A stretch of DNA of 64,000 nt from positions 44,499-108,498 of the forward strand of contig JARLJG010000016.1 of assembly GCA_031291325.1 (NCBI GenBank). The letters run 5' to 3'. Below are positions 54,421-63,787 of this stretch, in pieces (position 1 is the first letter of the stretch; each line of letters begins with the position of its first letter). The notes below the pieces were generated by a model, which saw nothing but the letters and a program-made list of their open reading frames with translations, had not been told where the DNA came from and did not search any database. The translations under genes were made by a program, and so were the position numbers. Source of the DNA: Burkholderiaceae bacterium (GTDB lineage: Bacteria > Pseudomonadota > Gammaproteobacteria > Burkholderiales > Burkholderiaceae_D).

Positions 54421-54912
54421 TTATTTGCCGGAATCCAGCTCCATTTGCTTTTTATAAATATCGCGCTGTATATTGATATCCAGGCTGCGCATATCGTCGC
54501 TTTGCCGTTTCAGCCAAGCCTGGAATGGATCGGCGTCGGATTCCGGCGCTTTGAATTCCGTTACGGCGGCATCGCCGCGCCGCTCTTCGATCAACGCAAA
54601 CGCAGCGCCGGCAATCGATGTGGAACGATGGCTGCGGCAATAGGAGTCGACAAACAAACCCAATGCGAAATCGCCGGGCATATGTCCCATGGCAACCTGA
54701 TTGTCGGGATTGGCGAAGTTATATCCGGTGACGATGCCCCTGATCCAGGCGATGTACTGGGCGCGCACTTCATCGCTGCCGTGCGAGTCCAGCCAGTCGC
54801 TGCAAGACATCTTGTCGAAGCCGTGGATCGCAACCACGGCCTTGTCGTCCGCGCGGGCAACGCACGACGCGACGCATAACAAGAATAGAGCCACCCGGAT
54901 ATGCTTGTTCAA
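54421..54912 (-). CDS. secreted protein, unknown function
   Basis: 163 residues with a signal peptide ending in CVARA. The mature part has KMSCSDWLDSHGSDEVRAQYIAWIRGIVTGYNF and a second cysteine in DSYCRSHRS, which together could form one disulfide, followed by a charged helical tail. It vaguely resembles small periplasmic proteins with a conserved Cys pair such as the Rap1a/Tai group, but the match is weak. Confidence 0.72.
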   Translation of the reverse strand: MNKHIRVALFLLCVASCVARADDKAVVAIHGFDKMSCSDWLDSHGSDEVRAQYIAWIRGIVTGYNFANPDNQVAMGHMPGDFALGLFVDSYCRSHRSTSIAGAAFALIEERRGDAAVTEFKAPESDADPFQAWLKRQSDDMRSLDINIQRDIYKKQMELDSGK

Positions 54913-54976
54913 TCTATGCCTGCTCCCCGTGGACGCTACCTCAGGATCGCTACGCCGCCGCCGGCGGCGCAGCGCT

Positions 54977-55954
54977 TCAAGCTTCGAGCGACAACTCTTT
55001 GTATGAACCGTAGCTGAGCAAACGCTCGTGCCGACGCTGCAATAACTTGTCGACTCCCATGTCGTCGATCTGGCGCAGGCTTTCGGTCAGCGCTTTCTTC
55101 AACGCCGCCGCCGCGCCCTTGGGATCGCGATGGGCGCCGCCGACCGGCTCGTTGACGATCTTGTCGACCAGCTTGAGCGCCTTCAGGCGATGCGCTGTCA
55201 GCGCCAGGGCTTCGGCCGCATCGTTGGTGTGCTCGGTATTGCGCCACAGGATGGAAGAGCACGATTCCGGCGAAATCACCGAGTAGGTGCTGTATTGCAG
55301 CATCAAGGACACGTCGCACACGCCGATCGCCAGCGCGCCGCCGGAACCGCCTTCGCCGATCACCGTCGACACGATGGGGATGCGCAAACCGGCCATCTCA
55401 AACAGATTCTTGCCGATTGCCTGCGATTGATTGCGCTCCTCGGCATCGATGCCGGGCCAGGCGCCGGGTGTGTCGATAAAGGTGAAGAGCGGGATGCCGA
55501 ACTTTTCGGCGATTTTCATCAGGCGCAAGGCCTTGCGATAGCCTTCAGGGCGCGGATAGCCGAAATTGCGGAGCGCCCGTTCCTTCGTATCGCGCCCTTT
55601 TTGATGGCCGATCACCATGCAGGCCTTGCCGTTCAAGCGGGCCAGCCCGCCGACGATCGATTGGTCGTCGGCAAACATGCGGTCGCCGCGCATTTCGTGG
55701 AAATCGGTAAAGATGTGGTTGACGTAATCGAGAGTGTACGGACGCTTGGAGTGACGCGCCACCTTGACAATCTGACCGGGGGTCAGCTTCGCGTAGATAT
55801 TTTGCGTGAGAGTAAAACTCTTGGCTGCCAGGCGATCGATTTCTTCCGACAGATCGACGGCTGACTCGTCGTCCGAATAGCGCAGCAGTTCGATTTTTGC
55901 TTCAATGTCGGCAATCGGCGCCTCGAAATCCAAATATACGCTCTTATCTAGCAT
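54977..55954 (-). CDS. accA: acetyl-CoA carboxylase carboxyltransferase subunit alpha
   Basis: 325 residues from ATG 55954. The N-terminal helix pair ([19 protein letters not shown]) precedes the carboxyltransferase domain with [50 protein letters not shown] and [17 protein letters not shown]. It forms the carboxyltransferase with AccD, encoded 43 kb away at 10619-11491. The extension to 56074 has no start with a ribosome-binding site. Confidence 0.97.
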   Translation of the reverse strand: MLDKSVYLDFEAPIADIEAKIELLRYSDDESAVDLSEEIDRLAAKSFTLTQNIYAKLTPGQIVKVARHSKRPYTLDYVNHIFTDFHEMRGDRMFADDQSIVGGLARLNGKACMVIGHQKGRDTKERALRNFGYPRPEGYRKALRLMKIAEKFGIPLFTFIDTPGAWPGIDAEERNQSQAIGKNLFEMAGLRIPIVSTVIGEGGSGGALAIGVCDVSLMLQYSTYSVISPESCSSILWRNTEHTNDAAEALALTAHRLKALKLVDKIVNEPVGGAHRDPKGAAAALKKALTESLRQIDDMGVDKLLQRRHERLLSYGSYKELSLEA

Positions 55955-56341
55955 GTAGTTACCCAATTGATATTTGACAGAGTATTCGCAATGCGACGCA
56001 GCCTCGTGTTTTCTTTGTTTGTCACAAGCTTCGGTTGGCGTTCGGTGCGACCCAAATTCATTCGCGACAATCACCGCGTGATCGTCGTCTTACACAATGC
56101 GGCAGATTCGCCGGTTCCGACCTGGGGTAGTCCACTTGTCAGGGACATGACCAAGGCAAGATGACACTTAATTGAATGTCAATCAGTCTTTCGTGATGCA
56201 CATTTTAGCACTAAATGTTGGAGGTTTGACTGACTATTGCCAACTTGAACGATGCAATATCGGCAACCGATACCTGCCGGCATAGCGCCAAGCAAGGTAT
56301 AGTTCAGGCATCGACCTGTCTCCGCAACCTCGAAAATCGGC
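55955..56341. other. intergenic region between accA and the DUF2459 gene
   Basis: About 387 bases between diverging genes; promoters for both must lie here. Short frames exist on both strands but none has a recognisable product. TATAGT at about 56301 with an upstream TTGAAC-like box may serve the rightward gene. Confidence 0.5.
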
Positions 56342-57028
56342 ATGATGATGCGCTTCGCCCGCTTCGCCGCAAAAGCTGTCGCCTGGCTGTTGCTCCCGCT
56401 GTGCTTATACGCGGGCGCGGCGCTCGCGCTCGGACTGTTGCCGGTCAACCGCGACTTCCGGCAAGCCGACTCCGGCATCGACATCTACCTGCGGGCCGAC
56501 GCCGTGCATACCGATTTGCTGTTGCCCGCCAGTTCCGGCTTGCACGATTGGCGGGCACTGTTCAAGCTGCCTGGAATCGAGCAGGCGCCATATTTATCGA
56601 TTGGCTGGGGCGACCGCGCGTTTTACCTCGAAACCAAGACTTGGGCCGATCTGCGCGCCGGCAACGCGCTGCGCGCGCTGGTCGGGCTCGACGGCACGCT
56701 GTTGCACGTAGCCGCCGAAGCCAGGCCGCGCGAATCTGCAGACATCGTGCGTATCCGCGTGACGCCGGATCAACTGCGCCGCCTGGTGGCGCAAATCGAC
56801 GCCAGCCTGCTCCGCGATGCCAACGGCTTGGCGCTGCCGGTGACCGGCGCGCACTACGCCGCCAATGACGGTTTCTTTGAAGCGCGCGGTCATTATTCGA
56901 TGCTTACGACCTGCAACGAATGGGTGCGGACTGTCTTGTCCGGCGCCGGCGTGCGCACTGCGCGCTGGGCGCCGCTGGCGGTCGCGCTGCGCTATCAGGC
57001 GCAGCAGATCGAGGACGGAAAGCGCTAA
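56342..57028 (+). CDS. DUF2459/TIGR02117 family protein
   Basis: 228 residues. An N-terminal hydrophobic anchor (about 8-33) is followed by a soluble domain with DIYLRADAVHTDLLLP, YLSIGWGDRAFYLET and YSMLTTCNEWVRTVLSGAGV, the conserved features of TIGR02117 proteins. The Cys/His pattern suggests an NlpC-like or transglutaminase-like fold, but no activity is known for the family. Confidence 0.85.
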   Translation: MMMRFARFAAKAVAWLLLPLCLYAGAALALGLLPVNRDFRQADSGIDIYLRADAVHTDLLLPASSGLHDWRALFKLPGIEQAPYLSIGWGDRAFYLETKTWADLRAGNALRALVGLDGTLLHVAAEARPRESADIVRIRVTPDQLRRLVAQIDASLLRDANGLALPVTGAHYAANDGFFEARGHYSMLTTCNEWVRTVLSGAGVRTARWAPLAVALRYQAQQIEDGKR

Positions 57029-57044
57029 ACCAGCCAACCCCGCG

Positions 57045-57377
57045 TCACGGATGGCAGCGTATATAGTATTTCCGGTTTAACGAAAAGCCGGGTGGAGACT
57101 CCGCCGTGGCGGATGCCGGGCCGGCTTCGTTGGCAGCAGCGCGTGGAGCCATTACCTCCGGCGGCGCGACGACCGACACCGGCGAGCCATCCGCCTGCAC
57201 GAAGCGATAGCCCAGCGTGCCGCACATCTGACCGGCTTTCTCCACGCACGATTCATACGATTGCAACTGGCACGAAACCGCATACACAATCGCGCCTTCC
57301 GACGTGTAGACCTCGCGCGTGGACGAGCAAGCGCACAATATGGCGGCTGCGGCCAGCGCGAGTATTGCTCGTTTCAT
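57045..57377 (-). CDS. small lipoprotein, unknown function
   Basis: 110 residues. The signal MKRAILALAAAAILCAC ends in a lipobox at Cys15 or Cys17. The mature part has CQLQSYESCVEKAGQMCGTLGYRF, with three closely spaced cysteines, and a final YYIRC. It converges with the DUF2459 gene (16-base gap). No family assigned. Confidence 0.78.
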   Translation of the reverse strand: MKRAILALAAAAILCACSSTREVYTSEGAIVYAVSCQLQSYESCVEKAGQMCGTLGYRFVQADGSPVSVVAPPEVMAPRAAANEAGPASATAESPPGFSLNRKYYIRCHP

Positions 57378-57494
57378 GTTTTCTCCTTATTGCAACGGCA
57401 AACAAATAAAAGGTCGAACAAAACAATTAAGCCATAATCGACATAGATTGTCTGGAGATACTTGTTGGTCGAAAAAGTGAACAACCATTCGCAA

Positions 57495-58001
57495 TTATTT
57501 CGCCCGCAATGATTTTTCATTTTTCACAACCCAATCGAATTGCTCGGGAGTATCCGGAACTGGGACGCCTCTCGCTTGAGAAACCAACTTGAAAGCTTCG
57601 ACGGGGCTGAAGCCTTCCCGAACGAGTATCGAGGCCGATATCAGGCCAGTCCGACCAATGCCTGCACGGCAGTGAATCACCGTATTTTTGCCGTGCAGAA
57701 TTCCATCGTGAATTTCATCGACCATCGCAAATGTTTTGGTCGCCGAGAGCGGAATATCGCGGTCTTTGATTGGAAAATGAATATACTCAATCCCATTCGA
57801 CTCGCAGAGTGTCGGCGCCTTGGACAAGCCCAACTCTGAAATCTCGTGCCGCTCAAGAAGCGAAACCATGCATTTGACATCGAATTGCGCAATTCCCGCA
57901 AACTCGTCGACAATCCATTCCCCAGCCACCGGTTTGGCCATAACGGCCAAAAACCCTTCGCCGCATTTTGCCACTTTATATATGGTCGGTCGCATCGTCA
58001 T
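57495..58001 (-). CDS. tyrosine/dual-specificity phosphatase-like protein
   Basis: 168 residues. The PTP loop HCRAGIGRTGL (CX5R with Cys near residue 113) is intact, and the general-acid region lies in PIKDRDIPL. The N-terminus MRPTIYKVAKCGEGFLAVMAKPV is characteristic of a bacterial subgroup found beside cREC receiver proteins. The start overlaps the cREC stop by four bases (57998-58001), so the two are translationally coupled. Proposed targets are phosphorylated small molecules or proteins; sequence does not decide. Confidence 0.9.
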   Translation of the reverse strand: MTMRPTIYKVAKCGEGFLAVMAKPVAGEWIVDEFAGIAQFDVKCMVSLLERHEISELGLSKAPTLCESNGIEYIHFPIKDRDIPLSATKTFAMVDEIHDGILHGKNTVIHCRAGIGRTGLISASILVREGFSPVEAFKLVSQARGVPVPDTPEQFDWVVKNEKSLRAK

Positions 58002-58288
58002 AGTCTGGCATATATGGCTTCAATTCCCATTTCCATTTTTTGCCGCGCGGACGAATTTGCAGAATGCACCGATATTTTTGGCGGCACGAAACCACGAGTG
58101 ACCACCGCCTCCTCGATCCACAACACAACATCGTATCCGGTGCCGCGTTCATCGTCACCCAAATCGTGGTCAAGGCTCATCGCAGTGACAGTTCCCGTCT
58201 CAAGCAACAAAATCGCTTCGTCCGGCCAATAAACGCGAACCCAACCTGCTGGCGCTTGCCGTTCGTCATCCAAAAACACCTTCATCAC
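57998..58288 (-). CDS. cyclic-phosphate processing receiver-domain (cREC) protein
   Basis: 96 residues. MKVFLDDERQAPAGWVRVYWPDEAILLL, SLDHDLGDDERGTGYDVVLWIEEAV and ISVHSANSSARQKME match the cREC group of receiver-like domains, which I know as a family predicted to process cyclic phosphates rather than to accept phosphate in a two-component system. The DDE and DHDLG acidic residues are kept. It is coupled to the downstream phosphatase gene by a four-base overlap. TATAAT at about 58357-58352 may be the -10 box. Confidence 0.82.
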   Translation of the reverse strand: MMKVFLDDERQAPAGWVRVYWPDEAILLLETGTVTAMSLDHDLGDDERGTGYDVVLWIEEAVVTRGFVPPKISVHSANSSARQKMEMGIEAIYARL

Positions 58289-58461
58289 GACACTCCGGTT
58301 TGATCCCAGCGGGAAATTGAAAGAACCCGCACGTTATCCCTCAATTGTCGTATTATAAAATGTAGCATATTCGGCGACGGCAAGTCCCGCAGCCAAGACG
58401 AGCGGCTTAGCAATTTGCGCCAGTCTATTCCAAAAACGCCACAAACAAAAAGGAGACTACG

Positions 58462-58875
58462 ATGAAAAAAACCGTTTTAATCCGATCATTGGCCTGCACA
58501 TTGTTGTTCGGCATGGGCGTCGCCACCGGGCTGGTGGCGCAAACCCTCAACGATTCGCCGCAGCGCGTCGAGCAGAAACGCACTGACCTCTCCGGCGCGC
58601 CGGGTATGGAAGTGATCGCATCGATTGCCGAGTACAAGCCGGGCGACACCGTCGACGCGCATGTCCATCATGGGGTGGAAGCCGCCTACGTAGTGCAAGG
58701 CGCATCGGTGCAAATGGCCGGCAAGGAGCCGATGACGCTGGCGACCGGATCCACCACGCTGAACCTGCGCGATGTCCGGCATGGCGGCTTCAAGGTGGTT
58801 GGCGACACCTCGTTGAAATTATTCACCGTGCATGTGGTCGACAAGGGCAAGCCGCTGTATGACTACAGCAAGTAG
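58462..58875 (+). CDS. secreted cupin-domain protein
   Basis: 137 residues with AAAAGGAG upstream. A signal peptide or anchor (about 1-26, LACTLLFGMGVATGLVAQ) precedes a cupin fold: PGDTVDAHVHHGVEAAYVVQG holds the metal-binding HxHxxxE pattern and GSTTLNLRDVRHGG the second motif. Activity unknown; such proteins often bind Mn, Zn or Fe. Confidence 0.87.
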   Translation: MKKTVLIRSLACTLLFGMGVATGLVAQTLNDSPQRVEQKRTDLSGAPGMEVIASIAEYKPGDTVDAHVHHGVEAAYVVQGASVQMAGKEPMTLATGSTTLNLRDVRHGGFKVVGDTSLKLFTVHVVDKGKPLYDYSK

Positions 58876-58922
58876 CCGACAGACATAGCGCAAAGGGAAC
58901 CGGTCTGGCGGTCTGCTCGGTG

Positions 58923-59327
58923 TCAGACCTTGACTATCGTCCCTTGCGCCACCGCGCACAGCTTTTCTTCGCCGTCCTTGACGACGAAGACGTCGCATTG
59001 CGAGACCGCCTGCTGCTTGCCGGCGTATTTGACTGTGGCGCGTGCAATCAACATGTCGCCCACCGCCGGGCGCAGGTAGTTGATCTTGAATTCGCCGGTC
59101 AGCGCATTGTTTTCCAGCATCGAGCCGCCGGCAAAAGTCAGCGCGTTATCGGCTAAATAACTGAGCACGCCGCCATGCACGAAACCGTGCTGTTGCTGCA
59201 AATCGGCCTTGATCGCCAACCTCAGCTCGGCTTTGCCGGGTTCAAACGCACTTAGTTCAGCGCCCAGCAGGCGGCTGAAAGGCTGCGCCTGCAACACTTT
59301 TTGGGCAAATTTCAATTGCTCGCTCAT
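58923..59327 (-). CDS. PaaI-type hotdog-fold thioesterase
   Basis: 134 residues from ATG 59327. HGFVHGGVLSYLADNALTFAGG is the hotdog active-site signature (HGG), preceded by AELRLAIKADLQQQ. The start overlaps the stop of the acyl-CoA synthetase gene (ATGA 59324-59327), so it is the last gene of the fatty-acyl operon. It should release CoA from an intermediate of that pathway. Confidence 0.92.
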   Translation of the reverse strand: MSEQLKFAQKVLQAQPFSRLLGAELSAFEPGKAELRLAIKADLQQQHGFVHGGVLSYLADNALTFAGGSMLENNALTGEFKINYLRPAVGDMLIARATVKYAGKQQAVSQCDVFVVKDGEEKLCAVAQGTIVKV

Positions 59328-61273
59328 GTCGATCCATCCTTGCCAAAATCCACCAACCTGGTCTTTACCGGCAACGCCGCCAGCGCGGCGCGCAGCCGCT
59401 CGTGAAATTCGGTGGAGCGCGCGCCACCGGCATTCGGCGTCAACGTCACCTGCACGCCGCCATGCTCGCTCGCCTGCAATTGCGGGCGCGCATCGGCATC
59501 GACGGCAAATTCGCGGCATAGCTCGTCGATCAGCGCGCCCACCACAGATTGTGCCGCCAGCAGGCGCAGCGCCGGCTTGTACAGCTTGCCGACGTTGGTC
59601 ATCGGCATCGTCTCGACGATGGTCACGGTCTTCGGTTTTGCCGGCCCCTCGTCGACCCGTTGCGCGGCGAAAGCGAGCAACTCCGCCTCAGTCACCGTTG
59701 AGCCCGGCACCAGCGTGGCGAACAATACCGGCAACTCGCCCGCATAGGCATCCGGCGCGCCGACTGCTGCGCAGATTTGCACCGCAGGATGCGCGCCCAA
59801 CGCGTCTTCGATCATCTTCGGGTCGATGTTGTGGCCGCCGCGTATGATCAAATCCTTCGAGCGGCCCGAAAGGTGCAGGCGTTGTTCGCTGTCGAGCATT
59901 CCCAGGTCGCCGGTGGCGAGCCAGCCGTCGGCGGTGAAGGCGTTGGCGTTGTCTGCCGGATCGAGAAAGCCGGAAAACAGGTTCGGCGATTTGAACAACA
60001 GCATGCCTTGCTCGCCGACCGGCACATCGCGCCCGCTCGGATTGCCGTTGCCATCGAGCGCGACGATGCGCAATTGCGCGTAGGGCAGGCGGAAGCCGAC
60101 GCAGCCGGCGGGCGCTTCGACGCCGGGCGGCGTGATGCTGGAAATGCCGGCCATCTCGGTCATGCCCAGGCTCTCATGCACATGCAGGCCGAACAAGCGC
60201 TTGAAGCGCGCCTGCAGCTCCGGCGACAGCGGCGCCGCGCCGGTGCGGCAATAGCGGATCGACGAGATGTCGGCGCCGGCAAGCGGCACATTGGTCAAGG
60301 CCGCCAGCACGGTCGGCACCGCGGACACCGAAGTGGCGCGGTATTTTTCGATCAAGCGCCAATAGTTGGCAATCACTTCGCGGTTGCGCATCAGCGACGG
60401 GGTCGGCATCACGGTTTCGATCCCCGCCGACAGCGCGGTCAGCGAAGCCGGCAACACGCCCGCCACATGGAACAGCGGGTAGCCGTTGATCGTCACATCG
60501 TGCGGGGCCAAACCTTGCAGCTTGACGCTGGCCCAGGCAGTAAACACTTGCGCGCCGTGGCTGTGGCGGGCCAGCTTGGGCGCGCCTGTCGTGCCGCCAG
60601 TGTGGAAATAGGCGGCGATGTCCGTCGCTTCAATCTGCCGTCCGCTGACCAGGCGGTCGTCCGCTTCCTGCGCGCGCAGCGCGGCAAAGTCGAGCACGCC
60701 GTCCGGCAAGGCAGGAGTAGACGCCTCGTCGTGCGGCGCGACGCGCAATACGTGCGTGAGCGTAGGCACGTGGTCGCGCAGGCGCAGCGCCTTCGACCAG
60801 ATCTGCGATTCGGCGTCCGAGCCATACGCGAACAAGACCTTGGCGCGCGCGGTATTCATCAGCGACACCAGCTTCTCGTCGGTCAACAGCGGGTTCAAGG
60901 GCTGCACGATGCCCGCCGCTTCGCCGCCCCACAGCGCCAGATGATAGTCGAGGCAGCCGGGCAGCAGGATCGCCACGGTGTCGCCGGCTTGCACGCCGAG
61001 GCGATACAGCAAATTGGCGGTCTGGTGAATGCCGGCCAACAAGTGCGCGTACGACCAGCGGATCGGTTCATCGTCCGGATTGCCGCTGCGCAGGAAGGTC
61101 AACGCCGTCTTGTCGCCGAACGCATGCGCCGAATTGCGGAAGATTTCATAGGTGCTTTGCACCGGCAACGCCTGTTCGAGCGGAATCGCTTCCAGCCGCC
61201 GCACGTCGTCGATGCTGCGCACCGGGAATTCGCAGATAAAGGGTTGACCGAAAGAAGTATAGCTGGTTGCCAC
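59324..61273 (-). CDS. acyl-CoA synthetase (AMP-forming)
   Basis: 649 residues from GTG 61273, which has GGGGAGG six bases upstream; the open frame to 61312 lacks such a site. The ATP loop is YFHTGGTTGAPKLARHSH, followed by GWLATGDLGMLD and RSKDLIIRGGHNIDPKMIE, and the catalytic lysine lies near PMTNVGKLYKPALR. It activates a carboxylic acid to its CoA ester for the two dehydrogenases encoded upstream. About 70 residues after the lysine form an extra C-terminal tail. Confidence 0.93.
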   Translation of the reverse strand: MATSYTSFGQPFICEFPVRSIDDVRRLEAIPLEQALPVQSTYEIFRNSAHAFGDKTALTFLRSGNPDDEPIRWSYAHLLAGIHQTANLLYRLGVQAGDTVAILLPGCLDYHLALWGGEAAGIVQPLNPLLTDEKLVSLMNTARAKVLFAYGSDAESQIWSKALRLRDHVPTLTHVLRVAPHDEASTPALPDGVLDFAALRAQEADDRLVSGRQIEATDIAAYFHTGGTTGAPKLARHSHGAQVFTAWASVKLQGLAPHDVTINGYPLFHVAGVLPASLTALSAGIETVMPTPSLMRNREVIANYWRLIEKYRATSVSAVPTVLAALTNVPLAGADISSIRYCRTGAAPLSPELQARFKRLFGLHVHESLGMTEMAGISSITPPGVEAPAGCVGFRLPYAQLRIVALDGNGNPSGRDVPVGEQGMLLFKSPNLFSGFLDPADNANAFTADGWLATGDLGMLDSEQRLHLSGRSKDLIIRGGHNIDPKMIEDALGAHPAVQICAAVGAPDAYAGELPVLFATLVPGSTVTEAELLAFAAQRVDEGPAKPKTVTIVETMPMTNVGKLYKPALRLLAAQSVVGALIDELCREFAVDADARPQLQASEHGGVQVTLTPNAGGARSTEFHERLRAALAALPVKTRLVDFGKDGST

Positions 61274-61311
61274 TGCGGGCCTCCCCGAATATTTTTTTGC
61301 AAGCCGCAACA

Positions 61312-62436
61312 CTACACCAATGCCATGTAGCGCTCAAGATGAAAATCCTCGTCGCCCAATTGATGGTCGATCATCACCAGCCGCTTGGCATAGTGCGCGA
61401 GCGGCAATTCCCAGGTCATGCCGATGCCGCCGTGCAGTTGGATGCATTCTTCGGCGACGCGCGCGCCGATGCGGCCTATCGTGTACTTGGCGGCAGACAA
61501 GGCTTTTTCGCGCGCGACACGCGGCTGTTCCAGCGCGGCGGCGGCATTGATGACTGCCGAGCGCGCCTGCTCGATTTCCAGCAGCAGATCGGCCATCCGG
61601 TGCTGCAAGGCCTGGAAGCTGCCGATAGGCGCGCCGAACTGTTTGCGCGTGCGCAGATAGTCGAGCGTCGCCTGCTTGGCGACATCCATCGCCCCCAGCG
61701 CTTCCGCGCACAAGGCCAGCACGCCGCGCCCGATGCAGTATTCCAGCGTGGCATACGCGCCGCCTTCCACGCCCAGCAACGCGTTTGCCGGCAGCGTCAC
61801 AGCGTCGAGCGTGACTTCAGCTGCGCTGCCGCCGTCGATGACCGGAAACGCACGCAGCGTGAGGCCGGGCGTCTGCTTCGGCACGATGAAGAGCGAGATG
61901 CCGTTTTCGTCGCCGGGCTCGCCGCTGGTGCGCGCCGACATCACCAGGGTATCGGCCTGGGCGCCGTTTTGCACGACCGCCTTCGCGCCATCCAAAATCC
62001 AGCCGTCGCCGCTGCGCCTGGCGCTGCTGGCAAGCTGGGCCAGGCTATAGCCGCCATCCGCTTCGCCATGCGCCAATGCGACGACGCGCGTGCCGGCGAC
62101 GATTTCCTCGATCAGCGTGCGCTGTGTTGCGTCGCCCGCATGCGCGATGGCGCTGCCGGCCAACAAGGTGGCGAGAAAAGGTTCAAGCACCAGGCCGCGC
62201 CCGAGCGCTTCGAATACCACGGTCAGATCGAACCCTGCGCCGCCGTAGCCGCCAACGTCAGCGTCGAACAGCGCGCCGATCACACCCATGTCGGCAAACT
62301 GCTGCCAATGTTCGGCGTCGTAACCCGCCGCCGACTTGGCGATGCGGTCGCGTACGTCAAAGCTGTAGCGTTTGGCGATATAACGATCGAGGCTGTCGGC
62401 CAGCATCCGTCTATCTTCGGTATGTTCAAAGTTCAT
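61312..62436 (-). CDS. acyl-CoA dehydrogenase
   Basis: 374 residues. N-terminal helical domain (FEHTEDRRMLADSLDRYIAKRYSF), middle beta domain with SLFIVPKQTPGL, and C-terminal helical domain with RTRKQFGAPIGSFQALQHRMADLL and AEECIQLHGGIGMTWELPLAHYAKR. It is a FAD flavoprotein that oxidises acyl-CoA. It is encoded directly after a second family member, and such pairs can form a heteromeric enzyme. Confidence 0.93.
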   Translation of the reverse strand: MNFEHTEDRRMLADSLDRYIAKRYSFDVRDRIAKSAAGYDAEHWQQFADMGVIGALFDADVGGYGGAGFDLTVVFEALGRGLVLEPFLATLLAGSAIAHAGDATQRTLIEEIVAGTRVVALAHGEADGGYSLAQLASSARRSGDGWILDGAKAVVQNGAQADTLVMSARTSGEPGDENGISLFIVPKQTPGLTLRAFPVIDGGSAAEVTLDAVTLPANALLGVEGGAYATLEYCIGRGVLALCAEALGAMDVAKQATLDYLRTRKQFGAPIGSFQALQHRMADLLLEIEQARSAVINAAAALEQPRVAREKALSAAKYTIGRIGARVAEECIQLHGGIGMTWELPLAHYAKRLVMIDHQLGDEDFHLERYMALV

Positions 62437-62442
62437 GGCGAT

Positions 62443-63639
62443 TTACAACCCCAGTATCATTTTGGAAATGATGTTTTTTTGAATTTCATTGGAACCGCCG
62501 AAAATCGACAGCTTGCGGTTGTTGAAGTAGGCGACGGCGGCGCGCCCCGCTTCGGCAGGACCGATCGGCGGCAAGCCCGCATCGGGGTCGTAGTATTCGT
62601 CGACATAATGGCGCGCATACGGCCCCATCGCTCGCCGCATCAGTGACGAAATTTCCTGCCGGATTTCGGTGCCGCGTATCTTCAACATCGAGCTTTCTGC
62701 GCCCGGCACGCCGCCGCCGGCCACCGCCGCGATCATGCGCAAGTTGGTGGTCGACATGTTCGCCAAATCGATTTCGACTTTCGCCAGCCGCGCCGCGAAA
62801 GCCGGGTCCGCCGCCAGCGGCTTGCCGTTCTTCATTTGCTTGGCGGCGAATTTCTTCAACTGGCGCAGCGCCGCCACCGAAAAGCCGATGCCGGCGATAT
62901 TGGTGCGTTCATAGGTCAGCAAGTATTTCGCGCAGGTCCAGCCGCGATGTTCGTCGCCGACCAGGTTTTCCAGCGGCACCTTTACGTCGGTGAAAAACAC
63001 TTCGTTGACTTCATGCTCGCCATCCAGCGTCACGATGGGCCGCACTTCGACGCCGGGTGTATTCATATCGATCAGCAAGAAGCTGATGCCCTCTTGCTTC
63101 TTGGCCGTCTTGTCGGTGCGCACCAGGCAAAAGATCATGTTGGCGAAGTGCGCCAGCGTGGTCCAGGTCTTTTGGCCGTTGACGACGTAGTGATCGCCGT
63201 TGCGCACCGCGCTGGTCTGCACGGCGGCCAGGTCGGAACCGGCGCCCGGCTCGGAGTAGCCCTGGCACCACCAGTCGGAACCGTCGAGAATGCGCGGCAA
63301 CCAGTATTGCTTTTGCGCCGGCGTGCCGTATTTGATCAGCACCGGCCCCAGCATGTTGACGCCGAACGGCACGATGCGCGGCGCATGCGCCAGCGCGCAT
63401 TCATGCTCGAAGATGAACTTGCAGGCCGCGTTCCAGCCGGGGCCGCCGTGCTCGACCGGCCAATGATTGGCCAGCCAGCCGCGCGCATGCAGGATCGCAT
63501 GCCACTGCTGCATGTCTTCCTTGGACAAGCGCAAGCCGCTGCGCACCTTGTCGGCCAGGCGCGGCGGAAGTTTGTCGGCCAGGAAGGCTTGCACTTCGCT
63601 GCGGAAATTTTCTTCTTGCGGGGAAAAACTCAAGTCCAT
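62443..63639 (-). CDS. acyl-CoA dehydrogenase
   Basis: 398 residues from ATG 63639. WCQGYSEPGAGSDLAAVQT is the FAD/substrate signature, VVNGQKTWTTLAHFANMIFCLVRT the middle domain, and NNRKLSIFGGSNEIQKNIISKMILGL the C-terminal end. It heads the operon with the second dehydrogenase (six-base gap), acyl-CoA synthetase and thioesterase. The substrate chain is unknown; heteromeric ACAD pairs are known in sterol side-chain degradation, but nothing here proves that. Confidence 0.93.
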   Translation of the reverse strand: MDLSFSPQEENFRSEVQAFLADKLPPRLADKVRSGLRLSKEDMQQWHAILHARGWLANHWPVEHGGPGWNAACKFIFEHECALAHAPRIVPFGVNMLGPVLIKYGTPAQKQYWLPRILDGSDWWCQGYSEPGAGSDLAAVQTSAVRNGDHYVVNGQKTWTTLAHFANMIFCLVRTDKTAKKQEGISFLLIDMNTPGVEVRPIVTLDGEHEVNEVFFTDVKVPLENLVGDEHRGWTCAKYLLTYERTNIAGIGFSVAALRQLKKFAAKQMKNGKPLAADPAFAARLAKVEIDLANMSTTNLRMIAAVAGGGVPGAESSMLKIRGTEIRQEISSLMRRAMGPYARHYVDEYYDPDAGLPPIGPAEAGRAAVAYFNNRKLSIFGGSNEIQKNIISKMILGL

Positions 63640-63682
63640 TTTGTGCCCTTTGGATATCGCGTCGTGTGAAGTCATCCCCGTC

Positions 63683-63704
63683 GTTGCCCCGCACGCGGGG
63701 CAAC
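63683..63704. promoter_or_regulatory. 22-bp perfect palindrome in a divergent promoter region
   Basis: GTTGCCCCGC and GCGGGGCAAC are perfect 10-bp arms around AC, placed midway between the diverging dehydrogenase and aldolase genes. It could be a regulator site shared by both operons, or a hairpin. Confidence 0.45.
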
Positions 63705-63787
63705 AAATGGCGGTGGCTACCAATAAAAAACAAATGGTTACCCCCATACCGGGCAACACCGCTCAACGCGGAAAGGAGGAACGACCG

